Source: Planctomycetota bacterium (GTDB lineage Bacteria; Planctomycetota; UBA11346). From it: 64,000 nucleotides of DNA. Every line of letters starts with the position of its first letter. The first letter of the stretch is position 1. Of the stretch, positions 17,752 through 27,290 are shown piece by piece. The DNA lies in NCBI GenBank assembly GCA_016745075.1, contig JADGDD010000002.1:449881-513880 (forward strand), in the 5' to 3' direction. A program made the translations under genes and the position numbers. The notes below the pieces were generated by a model. The model was given only the letters and a program-made list of their open reading frames with translations, ran no database searches and was not told where the DNA came from.

Positions 17752-19137
17752 ATGGCCCGTCCATCACGTCGCAGTCGTCGTACGCAGAATCAAGATATTC
17801 CAGAAGAAGAATTACCAGTAGCAGAAGCTTTCGAAGAGCCAGAAGAAGAAACGTACGAAGAAGATTATGAAGAGTACGATGATGAAGACTTTGAAGCCAG
17901 CGACGAAGACTTTGAAGAAGGTTATGAAGACGAATATGCTGTTGCGGAAGAGTATGTAGAAGAAGAAGTCGTAGAAGAAGCTCCGAGTCGGGGGCGTGGC
18001 CGTAATCGTAGTCGTAGTCGCCGCGGGCAAGCAACAGAAGAAGAGAGCGGTGGGTCTTCTCGTCGTTCTGCTGGTAAAAGTAGCCGTCGAAGTGGTCGCT
18101 CCAGCAGCAAACAAAGCGGTAAAAAAAGTGCTCGGCAGAAAAAAGTATTGACCCCAGAAGAGAGAGCAGAGCGTAAGGCCAAGCAAGTAACTTTCCTCAA
18201 AGGCATAGCCGTGTTCCTATTAGTTGTTGCATTAATTGGGGGAGCTTTCTTTGTTTTAAATGGTGGTCTTGAACATCCACGTTTAGATGAAGCCAAGCAA
18301 ATATTGAGAGACCAAGAAGTTTCCTTAAAACGTATGCAAGAATTTTTGGATGATGAAGATCTTAAAATAGATGAAGCTAAAGAAATATATCTTGCGGCAG
18401 AAGTAGCGCTTGCAGATGAAGTTTTTGGGGGACCGGTAGAAAACCCAAATCCAGAAGATAAACGTATTGCAGACCGTGCGGTTGCTATTCAAGCCTACGA
18501 TCTAATGTTTTCTTTCAAGCAAACCTACGCGGAAATACCGCGAGCTGAGCAAATGCTTGCTGCCAAAGAATCCTTCCGTGCGCTGACAAAACGGCTACAA
18601 AATGTAACTGAAGAAGATAACTTAGAAGGTCTACATGGAGATATTACAGATTTTATCGTAAATCCAGCAGACCCTGGTATGGAAGATAATAGCATAGATA
18701 TTCAAGCGCGTTACGGTAAATTAATTGATGCTCTTACAGGCTTTGAAAACCGTATTAAAGATGAAAAAAATAAACGCTATCGTAGTGCAACCTTAGAAGT
18801 TGTTGAACGTGCTCGGGTGGATACTGCTCAATTGATGAATGACCACAAGTATGGTGAGGCGCTTGGACTGCTTGCACAAGCCAAAGAACAATTTCCAGAA
18901 GCAGACTTAGCAAGTCTGAAGAGAAATGTTGAAAATTCAGCCGATAACAAATGGGAAAGCGTGAAGGCATCTGCTGAAGGCTATTATCTTGATGCAACCG
19001 CAGCAGGAAGCAGTGAAGACATTCGTGAAGAACGTCGTGAAAAAGCTGTAGAACTTATGCAAGATGTTGTCGATAATTTTGGTGTCGATAAATACGTAGA
19101 CGAAGCTAAGGATTTATTGAGCAAATATAAAGGCTAA
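17752..19137 (+). CDS. Single-pass membrane protein with acidic and basic low-complexity N-terminus
   Basis: This 461-residue protein is not recognised. After MARPSRRSRRTQ there is a Glu/Asp/Tyr-rich stretch (residues about 20-78), then a Ser/Arg/Lys/Gly-rich stretch (80-135), one membrane helix at about 148-170 (GIAVFLLVVALIGGAFFVL), and a helical, charged extracytoplasmic part of 290 residues with TPR-like spacing (for example HKYGEALGLLAQAKEQFP near 355). The N-terminus is predicted cytoplasmic. A perfect AAGGAG site stands before ATG 17752. It may be a scaffold, but that is only a guess. Shadow frames opposite the acidic repeat are codon artefacts. Confidence 0.75.
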   Translation: MARPSRRSRRTQNQDIPEEELPVAEAFEEPEEETYEEDYEEYDDEDFEASDEDFEEGYEDEYAVAEEYVEEEVVEEAPSRGRGRNRSRSRRGQATEEESGGSSRRSAGKSSRRSGRSSSKQSGKKSARQKKVLTPEERAERKAKQVTFLKGIAVFLLVVALIGGAFFVLNGGLEHPRLDEAKQILRDQEVSLKRMQEFLDDEDLKIDEAKEIYLAAEVALADEVFGGPVENPNPEDKRIADRAVAIQAYDLMFSFKQTYAEIPRAEQMLAAKESFRALTKRLQNVTEEDNLEGLHGDITDFIVNPADPGMEDNSIDIQARYGKLIDALTGFENRIKDEKNKRYRSATLEVVERARVDTAQLMNDHKYGEALGLLAQAKEQFPEADLASLKRNVENSADNKWESVKASAEGYYLDATAAGSSEDIREERREKAVELMQDVVDNFGVDKYVDEAKDLLSKYKG

Positions 19138-19180
19138 TTGTTGTGATGTAAAAAGTGGCTTATTGAGCATAGGATATGTT

Positions 19181-19837
19181 TTAAAACTCAAGAAGGTCAA
19201 CGAGGGGACTGGTGTCGAGTAATTCGATCTTCCCTCGACCAGTCGCAATCCAGCCTTTATCTCGAAACCTGCCTAATAACCGAGAAATTGTTTCCCGTGA
19301 TGCACCTAAGTCACGGGCAATATGCTCATGACTGGCGAAGATCAAACCAGCACCAGAGGCATGAGTTATCAAGTAATCAGCCAAGCAGCTCTGAAGATCG
19401 GCCGTTAAGGTTTGACTCATCGTGAGTGTAAAATCATGAACCAGACCAGCCAGTGCATCAAACACATAGCGCTGCATTGCTGGCTCAGTGCGGTGCAGGG
19501 ACCGGAATACCTCAGAAGGAATAATTGCAACATCGGTATCCGTATGTGTATCAACCCAAGCAGGGTAGAGCATATCGCGGCAGGCGCAGGTTAGAGCAAA
19601 AATACAGGTTTCATCCGCTGCCACAGTGTAAAGGGTCGCTTCTCCTCCCTGTTTGGAGAGCGTAAAAACACGAAGTTCACCCTTAAGCACAATGAATGCC
19701 CCCGATACCTGATCACCCTTGCGGATGATCGGAGTATCGGCATCGAAATGCTGCATAATGAGATTCTCACGCAGGAGCTCTCGACCAGAGGCCGAGAGCT
19801 CGCGCATGAAACTCAACTTTATAGAGGTGTCGTTCAT
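19181..19837 (-). CDS. Crp/Fnr-family transcriptional regulator
   Basis: The 218-residue product has an N-terminal cyclic-nucleotide-type beta barrel (residues about 20-130; IRKGDQVSGAFIVLKGELRVF) and a C-terminal winged helix whose recognition helix is GASRETISRLLGRF near 178-191. The R-E-x-x-x-R pattern equals the CRP residues that read TGTGA half-sites. The FNR-type N-terminal cysteine cluster is absent; two cysteines occur in FALTCACRDMLYP near 85, position unlike FNR. The gene is 14 bp downstream of a DUF4242-type gene, and that pair is preceded by a perfect TGTGA-N6-TCACA palindrome, suggesting autoregulation. The ligand is unknown. Confidence 0.9.
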   Translation of the reverse strand: MNDTSIKLSFMRELSASGRELLRENLIMQHFDADTPIIRKGDQVSGAFIVLKGELRVFTLSKQGGEATLYTVAADETCIFALTCACRDMLYPAWVDTHTDTDVAIIPSEVFRSLHRTEPAMQRYVFDALAGLVHDFTLTMSQTLTADLQSCLADYLITHASGAGLIFASHEHIARDLGASRETISRLLGRFRDKGWIATGRGKIELLDTSPLVDLLEF

Positions 19838-19851
19838 ACTGTTATGATATA

Positions 19852-20151
19852 CTAGGTGGGCGAAAAGAAAAGGTCGCCCGGAGTTGCAGTCTCAACCTCC
19901 GTAATGTTATCGAAAGGTAGCCCTGCTTTCTCATGAGCGCGACGGACAGCGTCCGCATCCGGTGCCATGTTGAAGCAAAAAGCTTTACCTTCCTCTAAGC
20001 CTAGATGGACGCGTAATTGAACTACGCCTTCCTCTTGGCAAGCTTCGAGATATTTCGCATAGAAACCACGGAAATCTTCCGCTCCGAGTCCCTCTGGAAA
20101 GGTCTCACTTTCGATGCTGTGTGTGTCGACGAAAAAGCGCATTGTCTGCAT
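19852..20151 (-). CDS. DUF4242 / SCO4226-like small protein
   Basis: This 99-residue protein starts MQTMRFFVDTHS and contains the pattern seen in DUF4242 proteins: a first strand FFVDTH, a middle VQLRVHLGLEEGKAFCFNMAPDADAVRRAHEKAGLP region, and a final strand. The family resembles ferredoxin-like dimeric alpha-beta barrels, and a Streptomyces member was described as nickel-binding; whether this copy binds metal is not known. A GGGAGG ribosome-binding site fixes the start at 20151. It is the first gene of a two-gene unit with the Crp/Fnr regulator and is downstream of that regulator's likely operator. Confidence 0.75.
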   Translation of the reverse strand: MQTMRFFVDTHSIESETFPEGLGAEDFRGFYAKYLEACQEEGVVQLRVHLGLEEGKAFCFNMAPDADAVRRAHEKAGLPFDNITEVETATPGDLFFSPT

Positions 20152-20207
20152 AATATCCTCCCTTTCATGGTGATGTTCAAGTTATAGCAGATAACCAAGT
20201 CCCTGTC

Positions 20208-20223
20208 TGTGACCTTGATCACA
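20208..20223 (-). promoter_or_regulatory. Perfect Crp/Fnr-type operator TGTGA-N6-TCACA
   Basis: The sequence TGTGACCTTGATCACA is a perfect 5+5 palindrome with a six-base spacer, 57 bp upstream of the DUF4242 start. It equals the consensus read by CRP-type recognition helices with R-E-x-x-x-R, as encoded two genes downstream. The distance suits an activator site. Confidence 0.7.
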
Positions 20224-20308
20224 GAGAGAGCGACACCAGATAGAAAAAAATGTTGGAATAGAATTTCTATGAAATAGAGCCTTCAATTGCTTACATTATT
20301 TTTTTGCG

Positions 20309-21245
20309 TTGAATAGAGAAAAGAGAGGGCAATTTTCTCCATTTGCGTATGGACGTACTGAAATAACGTATGCGCAATGGGCCCCTGTTTTGGAATGGGC
20401 AGAGGCGAATGGCTATATCTTTGATAATTCTGGTGATATGGGAAGCATGTATGAATATAATTTTTCCCACAGAACGGATGATCCTGTAACAATGATAGAA
20501 TGGGACGATGCGGCGATATGGTGTAATGCGTATTCTGAAATGCATGGCTTGAAACCGCTTTATTATAGTGATGTAGAACGGAAAAACGTTTTACGCAAGT
20601 CGTATAAATATCGTCCTTTCCGGGTGCCACCAGAGCAATACATCCATTTAAACCGTGAAAAAATACCGGGTATGGATAAGTACTCAGATGACATTATTTC
20701 AAATAATACAAAATATGTTTGGGGAGGCCTTGGGCGCAGAGCATTAGCCTATGACTAGGTGTATGCGGACTGGAGCGTTAATGGGTACCGTCTGCCAACA
20801 GTGAACGAGTACCTCTATGCGGCAAGCGGGAACGACAACAAAGTATTATTGGGGAGATAAATCATCTGAAGAAAATACGTATTGCTGGAATCCACGAAAT
20901 GCCGGAGCACGTACATGGCCAGTTGCCCAGAAAAAAGGAAACCCAATCGGTTTGTATGATATCGTCGGCAATATGTCAGAGTTTGCATTTGGTACTTCTG
21001 GTTATGGAAATAGAGACCGTTCTGCACAAGAAGATTGTGTAGACCCTAAGGGTAATGCTTTTTGGGCATCACATATGTCGGCAAGGCATAAGGGCGGCTA
21101 CAAAGTACAAGGCCTTATGATACTTGGTGCCAACTGGTTTGACGGGAGTCAACAAGTTGGAGGGGATAAGATAGGTGTTATTAATGATGTCCATGGACGG
21201 TATGCATGGTATAGCTTTATTGGTTTCCGTGTTGCGAAAAGCCGG
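20309..21245 (+). pseudogene. Broken SUMF1 / formylglycine-generating-enzyme-like gene
   Basis: Translation gives a SUMF1 (FGE-sulfatase) fold in pieces. Frame 1 reads EITYAQWAPVLEWA, MIEWDDAAIWCNAYSE and, after an in-frame TAG at 20756, YRLPTVNEYLYAA. The frame then shifts near 20820 to AGTTTKYYWGDKSS, then GNPIGLYDIVGNMSEFAFG and finally the GFRVAK end near 21235. Proteins of this fold oxidise a cysteine to formylglycine in sulfatases or serve as secreted modules. No start codon with a ribosome-binding site is visible, so the N-terminus is also missing. At least one stop and one frameshift make it a pseudogene unless the sequence has errors. Confidence 0.8.
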
Positions 21246-22426
21246 CCCGCGCCATGTGTAGAATATAATGGATGTAGCTATCGTGTCATAGGGCCCTATA
21301 AAGTATCAAAAAAACAGGTTGCAAGTCTCGATAGCGATGAGAAAATGTACAATTGGTTATTTGGACAAGGCATACAATTCGCCAAAAACCACAACCGTTC
21401 GGCACAGGCCGCAGAAGCTGAAGGAGGTGAGTTTATGATATATGAAATAAATCATCACCTGATGTATGGGTATGCGCCGGTAGATTTTTGCCAAAAAATA
21501 CAGGCATCGCTTGTGGGGGGCATCAATGTTATTCAATCCATGTTGTTGCACTTGCAGATGAATAAAGCTCGTGCGCAATGCCTCTATACCCTCTCTGCTC
21601 AATCTAAATCGAAGAAAGACGACAAGGGTCTTTGGTCTTTTCGTTTCGAGAAGATAAGCGGATGTATCATCCTGTTTTTTTGGCGGCATCAGTTGTTAAT
21701 AAAGCCTTAGGTGGTGATTTGTTAACAACAGAGATAATAGGATCAGTCCTGACTCTTCCGATGAAGAAAAAGAAAGAAAGTTATCCTAAATTAGATTTGT
21801 GTGCAGCAGGTACAGGCGCGCTTATTGGAGCAAAGGAACGGAAGTCTTTAGCGTTGGGATTCAAACAGGGATTCAGCAATGTAGAGACCTTAAGTAAAGA
21901 CGAACGACAGGCGGTAGCGGAGGGACTTGCTCAATGGATAGCAGTGAATGATGATCGTCCAGTAACGTCTGCCTATGCTAAAGAGATAGGAGCAAGTATG
22001 GCCTATAGACTTACCACAGCCTTTAATAAAAAAACTGTGGCAGAGCAGACTCTAGAAACCTTGGAAAAAATGGGGCAGGCTACTTCAAGCGTGTGGGCAA
22101 AATGTGTAGAAGTGGTTGATGACCCCACTCCTGCTGTCGTGAGCTATGCGTTTAAGCAAGGCAGTAAGCGGTCACTTATTGTGTTGAATATGAATACAAC
22201 TGAATCGCAAGAGCTGACAGTTACATTTTCAGGGTCGGCGCAAGGAAATGTGGCTCAACAATACCTGTTAACATCAGAGTCAGCGAGTGACGCTAATTGG
22301 TTGGAGGGTGGGGAGGCAGCCGTTGTAGTTGATGAACAAATATTGAATGATTTTCATAGCGATAAAACAATAACGATACCACCGTGTTCGGTTCAAAGCA
22401 TTGTGTGGGAAGAAACATCACATTAA
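21246..22426 (+). pseudogene. C-terminal remnant of a secreted hydrolase-like protein, frameshifted
   Basis: The frame of the SUMF1 remnant continues into a different sequence (GGEFMIYEINHHLMYG, GGINVIQSMLLHLQMNKARAQCLYTL) up to about 21650, and the protein then resumes in another frame (MYHPVFLAASVVNKALGGD) through to a beta-rich end at 22426. The order E-(I/M)-N-H-H ... G-(I)-N-V ... L-A-x-S-V-x-N ... GG-D-L-L resembles the barrel end plus C-terminal beta domain of clan GH-A type glycosidases; this is a memory-based resemblance, not proof. It lacks its own N-terminus and seems joined to the SUMF1 part by deletion. Confidence 0.6.
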
Positions 22427-22441
22427 AGAAGGTATGTAATA

Positions 22442-24163
22442 ATGGTAATAACAGTAATAATGATGAGAGTGATTTTATGTGTGTACAGTGTGTGTGTACT
22501 CGGTGCAGCTGAATTGGACAGCGGATTTGAAGGGGAGCATGCAGAAGCTCTAAAAAAACTTCAGTTGAATACACAGCAGCAAATAGAACGTATTAAAAAA
22601 AATGTGCCAGAAGGGTATGTTCATAAGACGGTTTTAGTTCCATTGCGCGATGGCTCTGCTTTGCCAGCAGAAATTTTTACTCCTCCCAGTGACGGCCAGT
22701 GGCCTGTATACTTAATGAAATCTCATTATGGCCGTTGGGCGATAGCAGGTTATGCAAATCGTTTTTATAAGGCGAATAAAGAACGAGGCGAAGTCGTTTA
22801 TGTGATGATGGGCACTCGTCGTGATAAAGACGCGATAGTAAAGGAGGCGGTAGCACGTGATGATAATCCTTGGGAATATAATGATTGCTATGATGCCGTA
22901 GAATGGTGCGCTGAACAAGCATGGTCAAATGGTCGCGTCTGTATGTCTGGTGGTAGTGGCCATGGAGTCTGTCCTATGGCAGCAGCTATAGCAAGTCCAC
23001 CACATTTGGTGTATAGCACACCTGGCTCAAGTGGTGCCGACTTACGGCATGATTGGACCTTTCATAATGGAGTGCAGCGTGGAATGTACAATTGGCTGGG
23101 TTTATCTTCTAAGCCATACCCCAAAATACGAGAATATAATGCTGAAGGCCGTATTGATTTTTTGCGGAAGATGGCCGAGCAAGGTGGTGGCATTCCCGTT
23201 TCTACGGGTACAGGCTGGTATGATATTACGATAGAGGCGTCACTTGATTACTTTCAAGCCTTCGGTCCTAAAGGAAATGTAGATGTGCGAATACATGAGG
23301 GCGGGCATGCCGCAAGCATTAAATTTAATGGTAAGTCTGTTTGGGCCAAACCTTTGCCAAGCACCTTTAAAAAAGGTGAGTTAGCATCTGCGCTTTTTGA
23401 TGGTGTCCAACCTCAGAAGCCATCAAAGTTACGTTACTTTGTATTGGGTGACCACACCGATAAAACGGCACCTGGAAATTGTTATAAAGAAACAGCGGTG
23501 TGGCCAGTGCCACATACGCCTACAGCGTGGTACCTCCATGCTGATGGCAGTGTGTCTCCAAACTCTGCTACAAGTGCAGGATCACAAGAGTTTAAATACG
23601 ACCCGAATAACCCCGTGCCAACTCTCGGTGGAAATATTTATCATGCGAAAGAAAGTGTCAGCAAAAAATTAAATGCTCATGGCCCGTGGGATCAACGTGT
23701 GTTGGCAGAGAGAACAGATATACTTCGTTTTGTTTCAGAACCTCTGGGTAGTCCTCTTGAAATAACGGGGAAAATACGCGCCGTATTGGCCTTTGAGTCT
23801 GACGTTCAAGACACAGCATTAACGGTGAAGTTAGTTGATATATACCCAGATGGTTATGAAGCCATTATTCGAGATTCCATAGGAATGGCTCGTTATCATG
23901 CTGGTTTTGATACACCATCTCCCTTAGAAAAGGGAACTGTTTATGAGCTTGATATAGACATGTGGAGTATCGCCTGTGTTTTTAACACAGGACATCGAAT
24001 TGGAGTGCATATCTCAAGTTCTAATGCCCCAAAATATCAAATACATTCAAATCTTTATGAGCCAGTTGATAGTTTAACGGGCGCGCCTATTGCTACAAAT
24101 ACCATTCACATGTCACCAACACACCAAAGTCGAATTATTTTGCCAGTAATACAAGCAGAATAA
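22442..24163 (+). CDS. Secreted S15/CocE-type alpha/beta hydrolase
   Basis: This 573-residue protein has a short signal peptide (MMRVILCVYSVCVLGAAE from the seventh codon) and the layout of CocE/NonD X-Pro dipeptidyl-peptidase-like hydrolases: LRDGSALPAEIFTPP, WPVYLMKSHYG, YDAVEWCAEQAWSNGRVCMSGGSGHG with the presumed nucleophile serine near residue 173, an aspartate in GTGWYDI near 260 and histidine in HEGGHA near 287, then the C-terminal jelly-roll (FVSEPLGSPLEITGKIRAVL). These enzymes cleave peptide or ester bonds. It is the only intact gene in a decaying block. AGAAGG precedes ATG 22442. Confidence 0.82.
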   Translation: MVITVIMMRVILCVYSVCVLGAAELDSGFEGEHAEALKKLQLNTQQQIERIKKNVPEGYVHKTVLVPLRDGSALPAEIFTPPSDGQWPVYLMKSHYGRWAIAGYANRFYKANKERGEVVYVMMGTRRDKDAIVKEAVARDDNPWEYNDCYDAVEWCAEQAWSNGRVCMSGGSGHGVCPMAAAIASPPHLVYSTPGSSGADLRHDWTFHNGVQRGMYNWLGLSSKPYPKIREYNAEGRIDFLRKMAEQGGGIPVSTGTGWYDITIEASLDYFQAFGPKGNVDVRIHEGGHAASIKFNGKSVWAKPLPSTFKKGELASALFDGVQPQKPSKLRYFVLGDHTDKTAPGNCYKETAVWPVPHTPTAWYLHADGSVSPNSATSAGSQEFKYDPNNPVPTLGGNIYHAKESVSKKLNAHGPWDQRVLAERTDILRFVSEPLGSPLEITGKIRAVLAFESDVQDTALTVKLVDIYPDGYEAIIRDSIGMARYHAGFDTPSPLEKGTVYELDIDMWSIACVFNTGHRIGVHISSSNAPKYQIHSNLYEPVDSLTGAPIATNTIHMSPTHQSRIILPVIQAE

Positions 24164-24189
24164 ATGTAGAGTAGTCTTTTAGGTTTTTT

Positions 24190-25965
24190 CGAATAAAAAT
24201 ATTTTCGTCATCAATGCGCCCCTTGGTTACCGTTTTGAGATTGGTACAGATCCACATGTTTTGAATATATTAAACCAACAACATATTGAATAAGCAGTCT
24301 ACATTTCCGTTTTAATACACCAGGGGATAGATGGAATAAATGGCCTACTGTTAATGCAAAAGCAGCCGCTATTCGTTTAATTGGGCAGGTTCAAGATGTA
24401 CACATTAAAAACTGTCAGTTTGATCATTTAATGTCAGCGATTTCAGGGTTCCCTCGCTTACATCGTGAATATAATAAAATTTATTATCCAAATGATATTA
24501 TCAAGCAAGAAAGTGATACCCCAGATGACTGGGGAAATATTACGGTTACAGATAATGATATTGCTGATTCTTCTGTTTTTTTGCTGATGCGTATACTTCT
24601 GCGCGTTGGCATAAAGCAGACAGTGGTGACCTTGGGCCAATATCTCTTTTGCGAAACCGGTTGAGCCGTGTGGGAATACGGCAATATGGTAACCAATATG
24701 CTCCCGTTCCTGCAATAGGCATTAAGTCAGCTACTGTTTGCGAAGTTGCTGGGTGTATTATTGATCGCAGCGGTGGTCCTGGAATATGGGTGTATACAGG
24801 GAAAGACAGTAGTCCGCGAGAAATGCCCTTACTGCGTACTCTGATTCATCATAATAAGGTGACATCTTCGTGCTTGATAACGAATGATTGGGGTGGTATT
24901 GAGAGTTGGCATGGTGGACCAACCTATATTTACAATAATGTAAGCGCTAATGTAGTTGGGCCACGCACTGCTATATTTGAAATGAAAAAGAAATTCCCAG
25001 ATAATAGTCGAATCGATTATCATTACAAAGAATGGGCATGTAACGCGTACTCTTATTATTTAGATCATGGATTTAAGAACTATTTGTTTAATAATATTGC
25101 TTATGGTTATACTAATGACGACAATTATGATATACGTAATCGCGCGGCTGGAGTAATGGTTCGTGGTTTTATGAATCATTGGTTTAATAATAGTTTCCAT
25201 AATTTCATGCACGGCATTTCTGGGTCTCCCGGAACATATAACTATATTTTAGGAAATATTTTCAGCAGTATTGATGAAAAGTGTTTAATCAAAATGCAAA
25301 AGGAGATTATTCTTTAGCTGGTGGGGGTGTGAAAGAAGTCGCTGCTGGAGGTTTAACAACACTGGCGTATGCAGGTAATGTGTTTGAGGAAGGCACTTCT
25401 GTCGGTGGGCCAATGGCGAGTATAAAAACAGAGGATGGTTGGCTTCAGAAGGATGCGGAAAAATTGGCGTTTATGCGAGAGCATGTAAATTTTATGAACA
25501 GTGATTTTGGAGAACACAAAGTGGTGCCCCTTCTGCAATCTCCAGAACAGGGTGATTTTCGCCCTGCTGCTGCTGGGCAAGGTGTGCGTTTCTTTGTGCC
25601 GTGGTCTTTGTCTGGAACCGTTGGAGAGTGGGGATTTCGTCGGTGCAATGAGTCTCCAACAAGAATTATCGGAGAGAATTATTATATGACTGATGAGTAT
25701 GGCATAGCAAAGAATTTTGATAAAATACCGCGTAATCATTTGACCGCTCCACATGCTACTACGGAAAATTATGGAGCCGGTGTTTTAGAAGATTGGCATG
25801 CAGGTGCCTTTGTCTTTGATGGAAACGAGCAGTATGCAGTGTTGCGCCATAGTGATATGAGTGCTGATTATCCACTTGAACCTTTGTATTCAAAAGAGAT
25901 TGACAAATATTTCAACCATAAGCCGTTTGTTTGGCTTTACAGGTGCCGAGCATTATGAGACCGAT
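24190..25965 (+). pseudogene. Broken right-handed beta-helix secreted protein
   Basis: Several frames carry parts of one protein. Frame A (about 24300-24600) has IKNCQFDHLMSAISGFPR and GNITVTDNDIADSSVF; frame B (24649-25317) has ATVCEVAGCIIDRSGGPGIWV, HHNKVTSS, TYIYNNVSAN, YLFNNIAYG, NHWFNNSFHNFMHG and YNYILGNIF, the Asn ladders and regular spacing of a parallel beta helix; frame C (25281-25958) has GDYSLAGGG and a beta-rich tail. Further changes occur near 25940, where the natural continuation GAEHYETDTIW lies in another frame. At least three disruptions make this a pseudogene. Such proteins usually bind or cut polysaccharide. Confidence 0.75.
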
Positions 25966-26335
25966 ACAATCTGGCGATTATTTTACAGGCCGATTAGACC
26001 GCAAGACTATGTCCGTGGTCGGTATAGACCCAGAACGTGGTGATTTGACGGAAGCAGCGTACTATTATCAATTTCCCATCATGGAACGCCATTTAGAAAA
26101 CCCAGCAGTGAGCAGCGAATTAAAAGAGCAGTTCCGCTTTCTTCTGGATTATTGGGCAGAGGAGAGCACGTATACAGCCTGTCGTCGTGCGTTTGATCGT
26201 GATGTGGACGAAGGTCTGCCAAGTGATGAATATTATTTGGCAGAAGAGATTTCTTATCCTATGTATGGTTTAGGTGGGCCGTATCTTGATTTTGAAAAAC
26301 TTGTAACTTACGGTGTCTCTGGATTGCGTGCAGCA
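25966..26335 (+). pseudogene. N-terminal remnant of a glycyl radical enzyme
   Basis: In the frame ending at 26467 the sequence GDYFTGRLDRKTMSVVG, AAYYYQFPIMERHLENP, FRFLLDYWAEESTYTACR and PYLDFEKLVTYGVSGLRAA resembles the first 150 residues of pyruvate-formate-lyase-type glycyl radical enzymes (their DYEKLLxxGLxGL segment). The catalytic barrel, active-site cysteine and glycyl loop are absent because the frame runs directly into the activase relic near 26336. This is therefore a deletion scar. The family match is from pattern memory and moderately sure. Confidence 0.6.
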
Positions 26336-26895
26336 ACACAAGATCGTTTTATTATCAACGTTCTGGTGGTGGGCTTACTGTTTCAGGCGGCGAGCCACTT
26401 GCACAATCTACTTTTGTCGCAGCACTCTTTTGCGCAGCACAGCAAGAAGGTATACATACTTGTCTAGAAACTTGTGGTCAGGCGAAACATGCAGATGTGC
26501 AGGCAGTTATTCCGTTTACAGACTGTGTTTTATTTGATTACAAAGTAACTGGCACAGATGCCTTGCGGCACCTCACAGGTGCTGATGAAAAACGGATATT
26601 AGCGAATTTAGATATATATGCGCAATCAGGTATCCCTCTCTATTTGCGCTGCCCAATGATTCCTGGAATAAATGATTCATCAGAACATCTTCGTTCTATA
26701 GCACATTTATCACAACGGTATCCATATATTCAACAAGTAGAGATTATGCCTTATCATCGAACAGGAAATGCGAAACATAACCGTTATGGTCATGAAAATG
26801 CCTTGTCCAATAATGCCGAACCCGATGAACAATGCAAACAATTATGGCTTGATCAATTGCTTGCATATGGGTGCGAGCATGTCGTTATTGGGTAA
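26336..26895 (+). pseudogene. C-terminal remnant of a glycyl-radical-enzyme activase (radical SAM)
   Basis: From 26340 the frame reads SFYYQRSGGGLTVSGGEPLA, then EGIHTCLETCGQAKHADVQA, CVLFDYKVTGTDALRHLTG, YLRCPMIPGINDSSEHL and VEIMPYHRTGNAKHNRYG. These are the hallmark blocks of PflA/YjjW-type activating enzymes (GGGxTxSGGEPL, LETCG, PxxPGxND, LPYHxxG). The N-terminal CxxxCxxC iron-sulfur motif is missing, since the reading frame begins at the deletion junction with the enzyme remnant. It ends normally at 26895. Without the cluster motif it cannot be active. Confidence 0.8.
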
Positions 26896-27008
26896 GGGCA
26901 AGCCTTTATGCCATTGGTGCTCCGTGCCTCATAATGTTGATCGCAAAGCTGCGATGGCAAATGAATGGGTGCATACAGTTAAAGCATCAGGAGTATTGTT
27001 GAATAATG

Positions 27009-27290
27009 CTAAAGCTTTATCATGTGCTCGTGTGGGAATAATGTGAAGTATGGCGCAAATAACTCTTGCTGGGTATACCTTTCAGGATGAGCAGCATACT
27101 TAGCAGGAAGTTCAATAAGAATCGGCCCAATGGAATGTCCGTCAGTTGATTCTGTGCTATGGTTTAGGAGAACACGGCCGCTGTCTTGTTGCGCCTCTGA
27201 GCAAGAAGTTTGAACCTGTTGAAAATAAATAGCGTTGCGTGACATGATGTGGTCATAGTGGTTTGAATTACTCATTTCAATCTGTTTCAT
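27009..27290 (-). CDS. Small ORF overlapping a Hint effector, immunity candidate
   Basis: This 93-residue frame has no recognised domain. Its first ATG lies 14 bp inside the end of the Hint effector gene, and a second ATG (27275) stands one base after that gene's TGA, so translation would be coupled. Position directly behind a toxin-like gene on the same strand is typical of immunity genes in polymorphic toxin systems; that is the only reason for the suggestion. There is no signal peptide, so the product would be cytoplasmic. Its end overlaps the decayed block, so it could be truncated or spurious. Confidence 0.4.
   Translation of the reverse strand: MKQIEMSNSNHYDHIMSRNAIYFQQVQTSCSEAQQDSGRVLLNHSTESTDGHSIGPILIELPAKYAAHPERYTQQELFAPYFTLFPHEHMIKL

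Noticed and set aside
17812..18296. Long minus-strand frames opposite the acidic/basic N-terminus of the 17752 gene
   Set aside because: They mirror GAA/GAG and CGT-rich codon repeats of the real gene and have no start signal.
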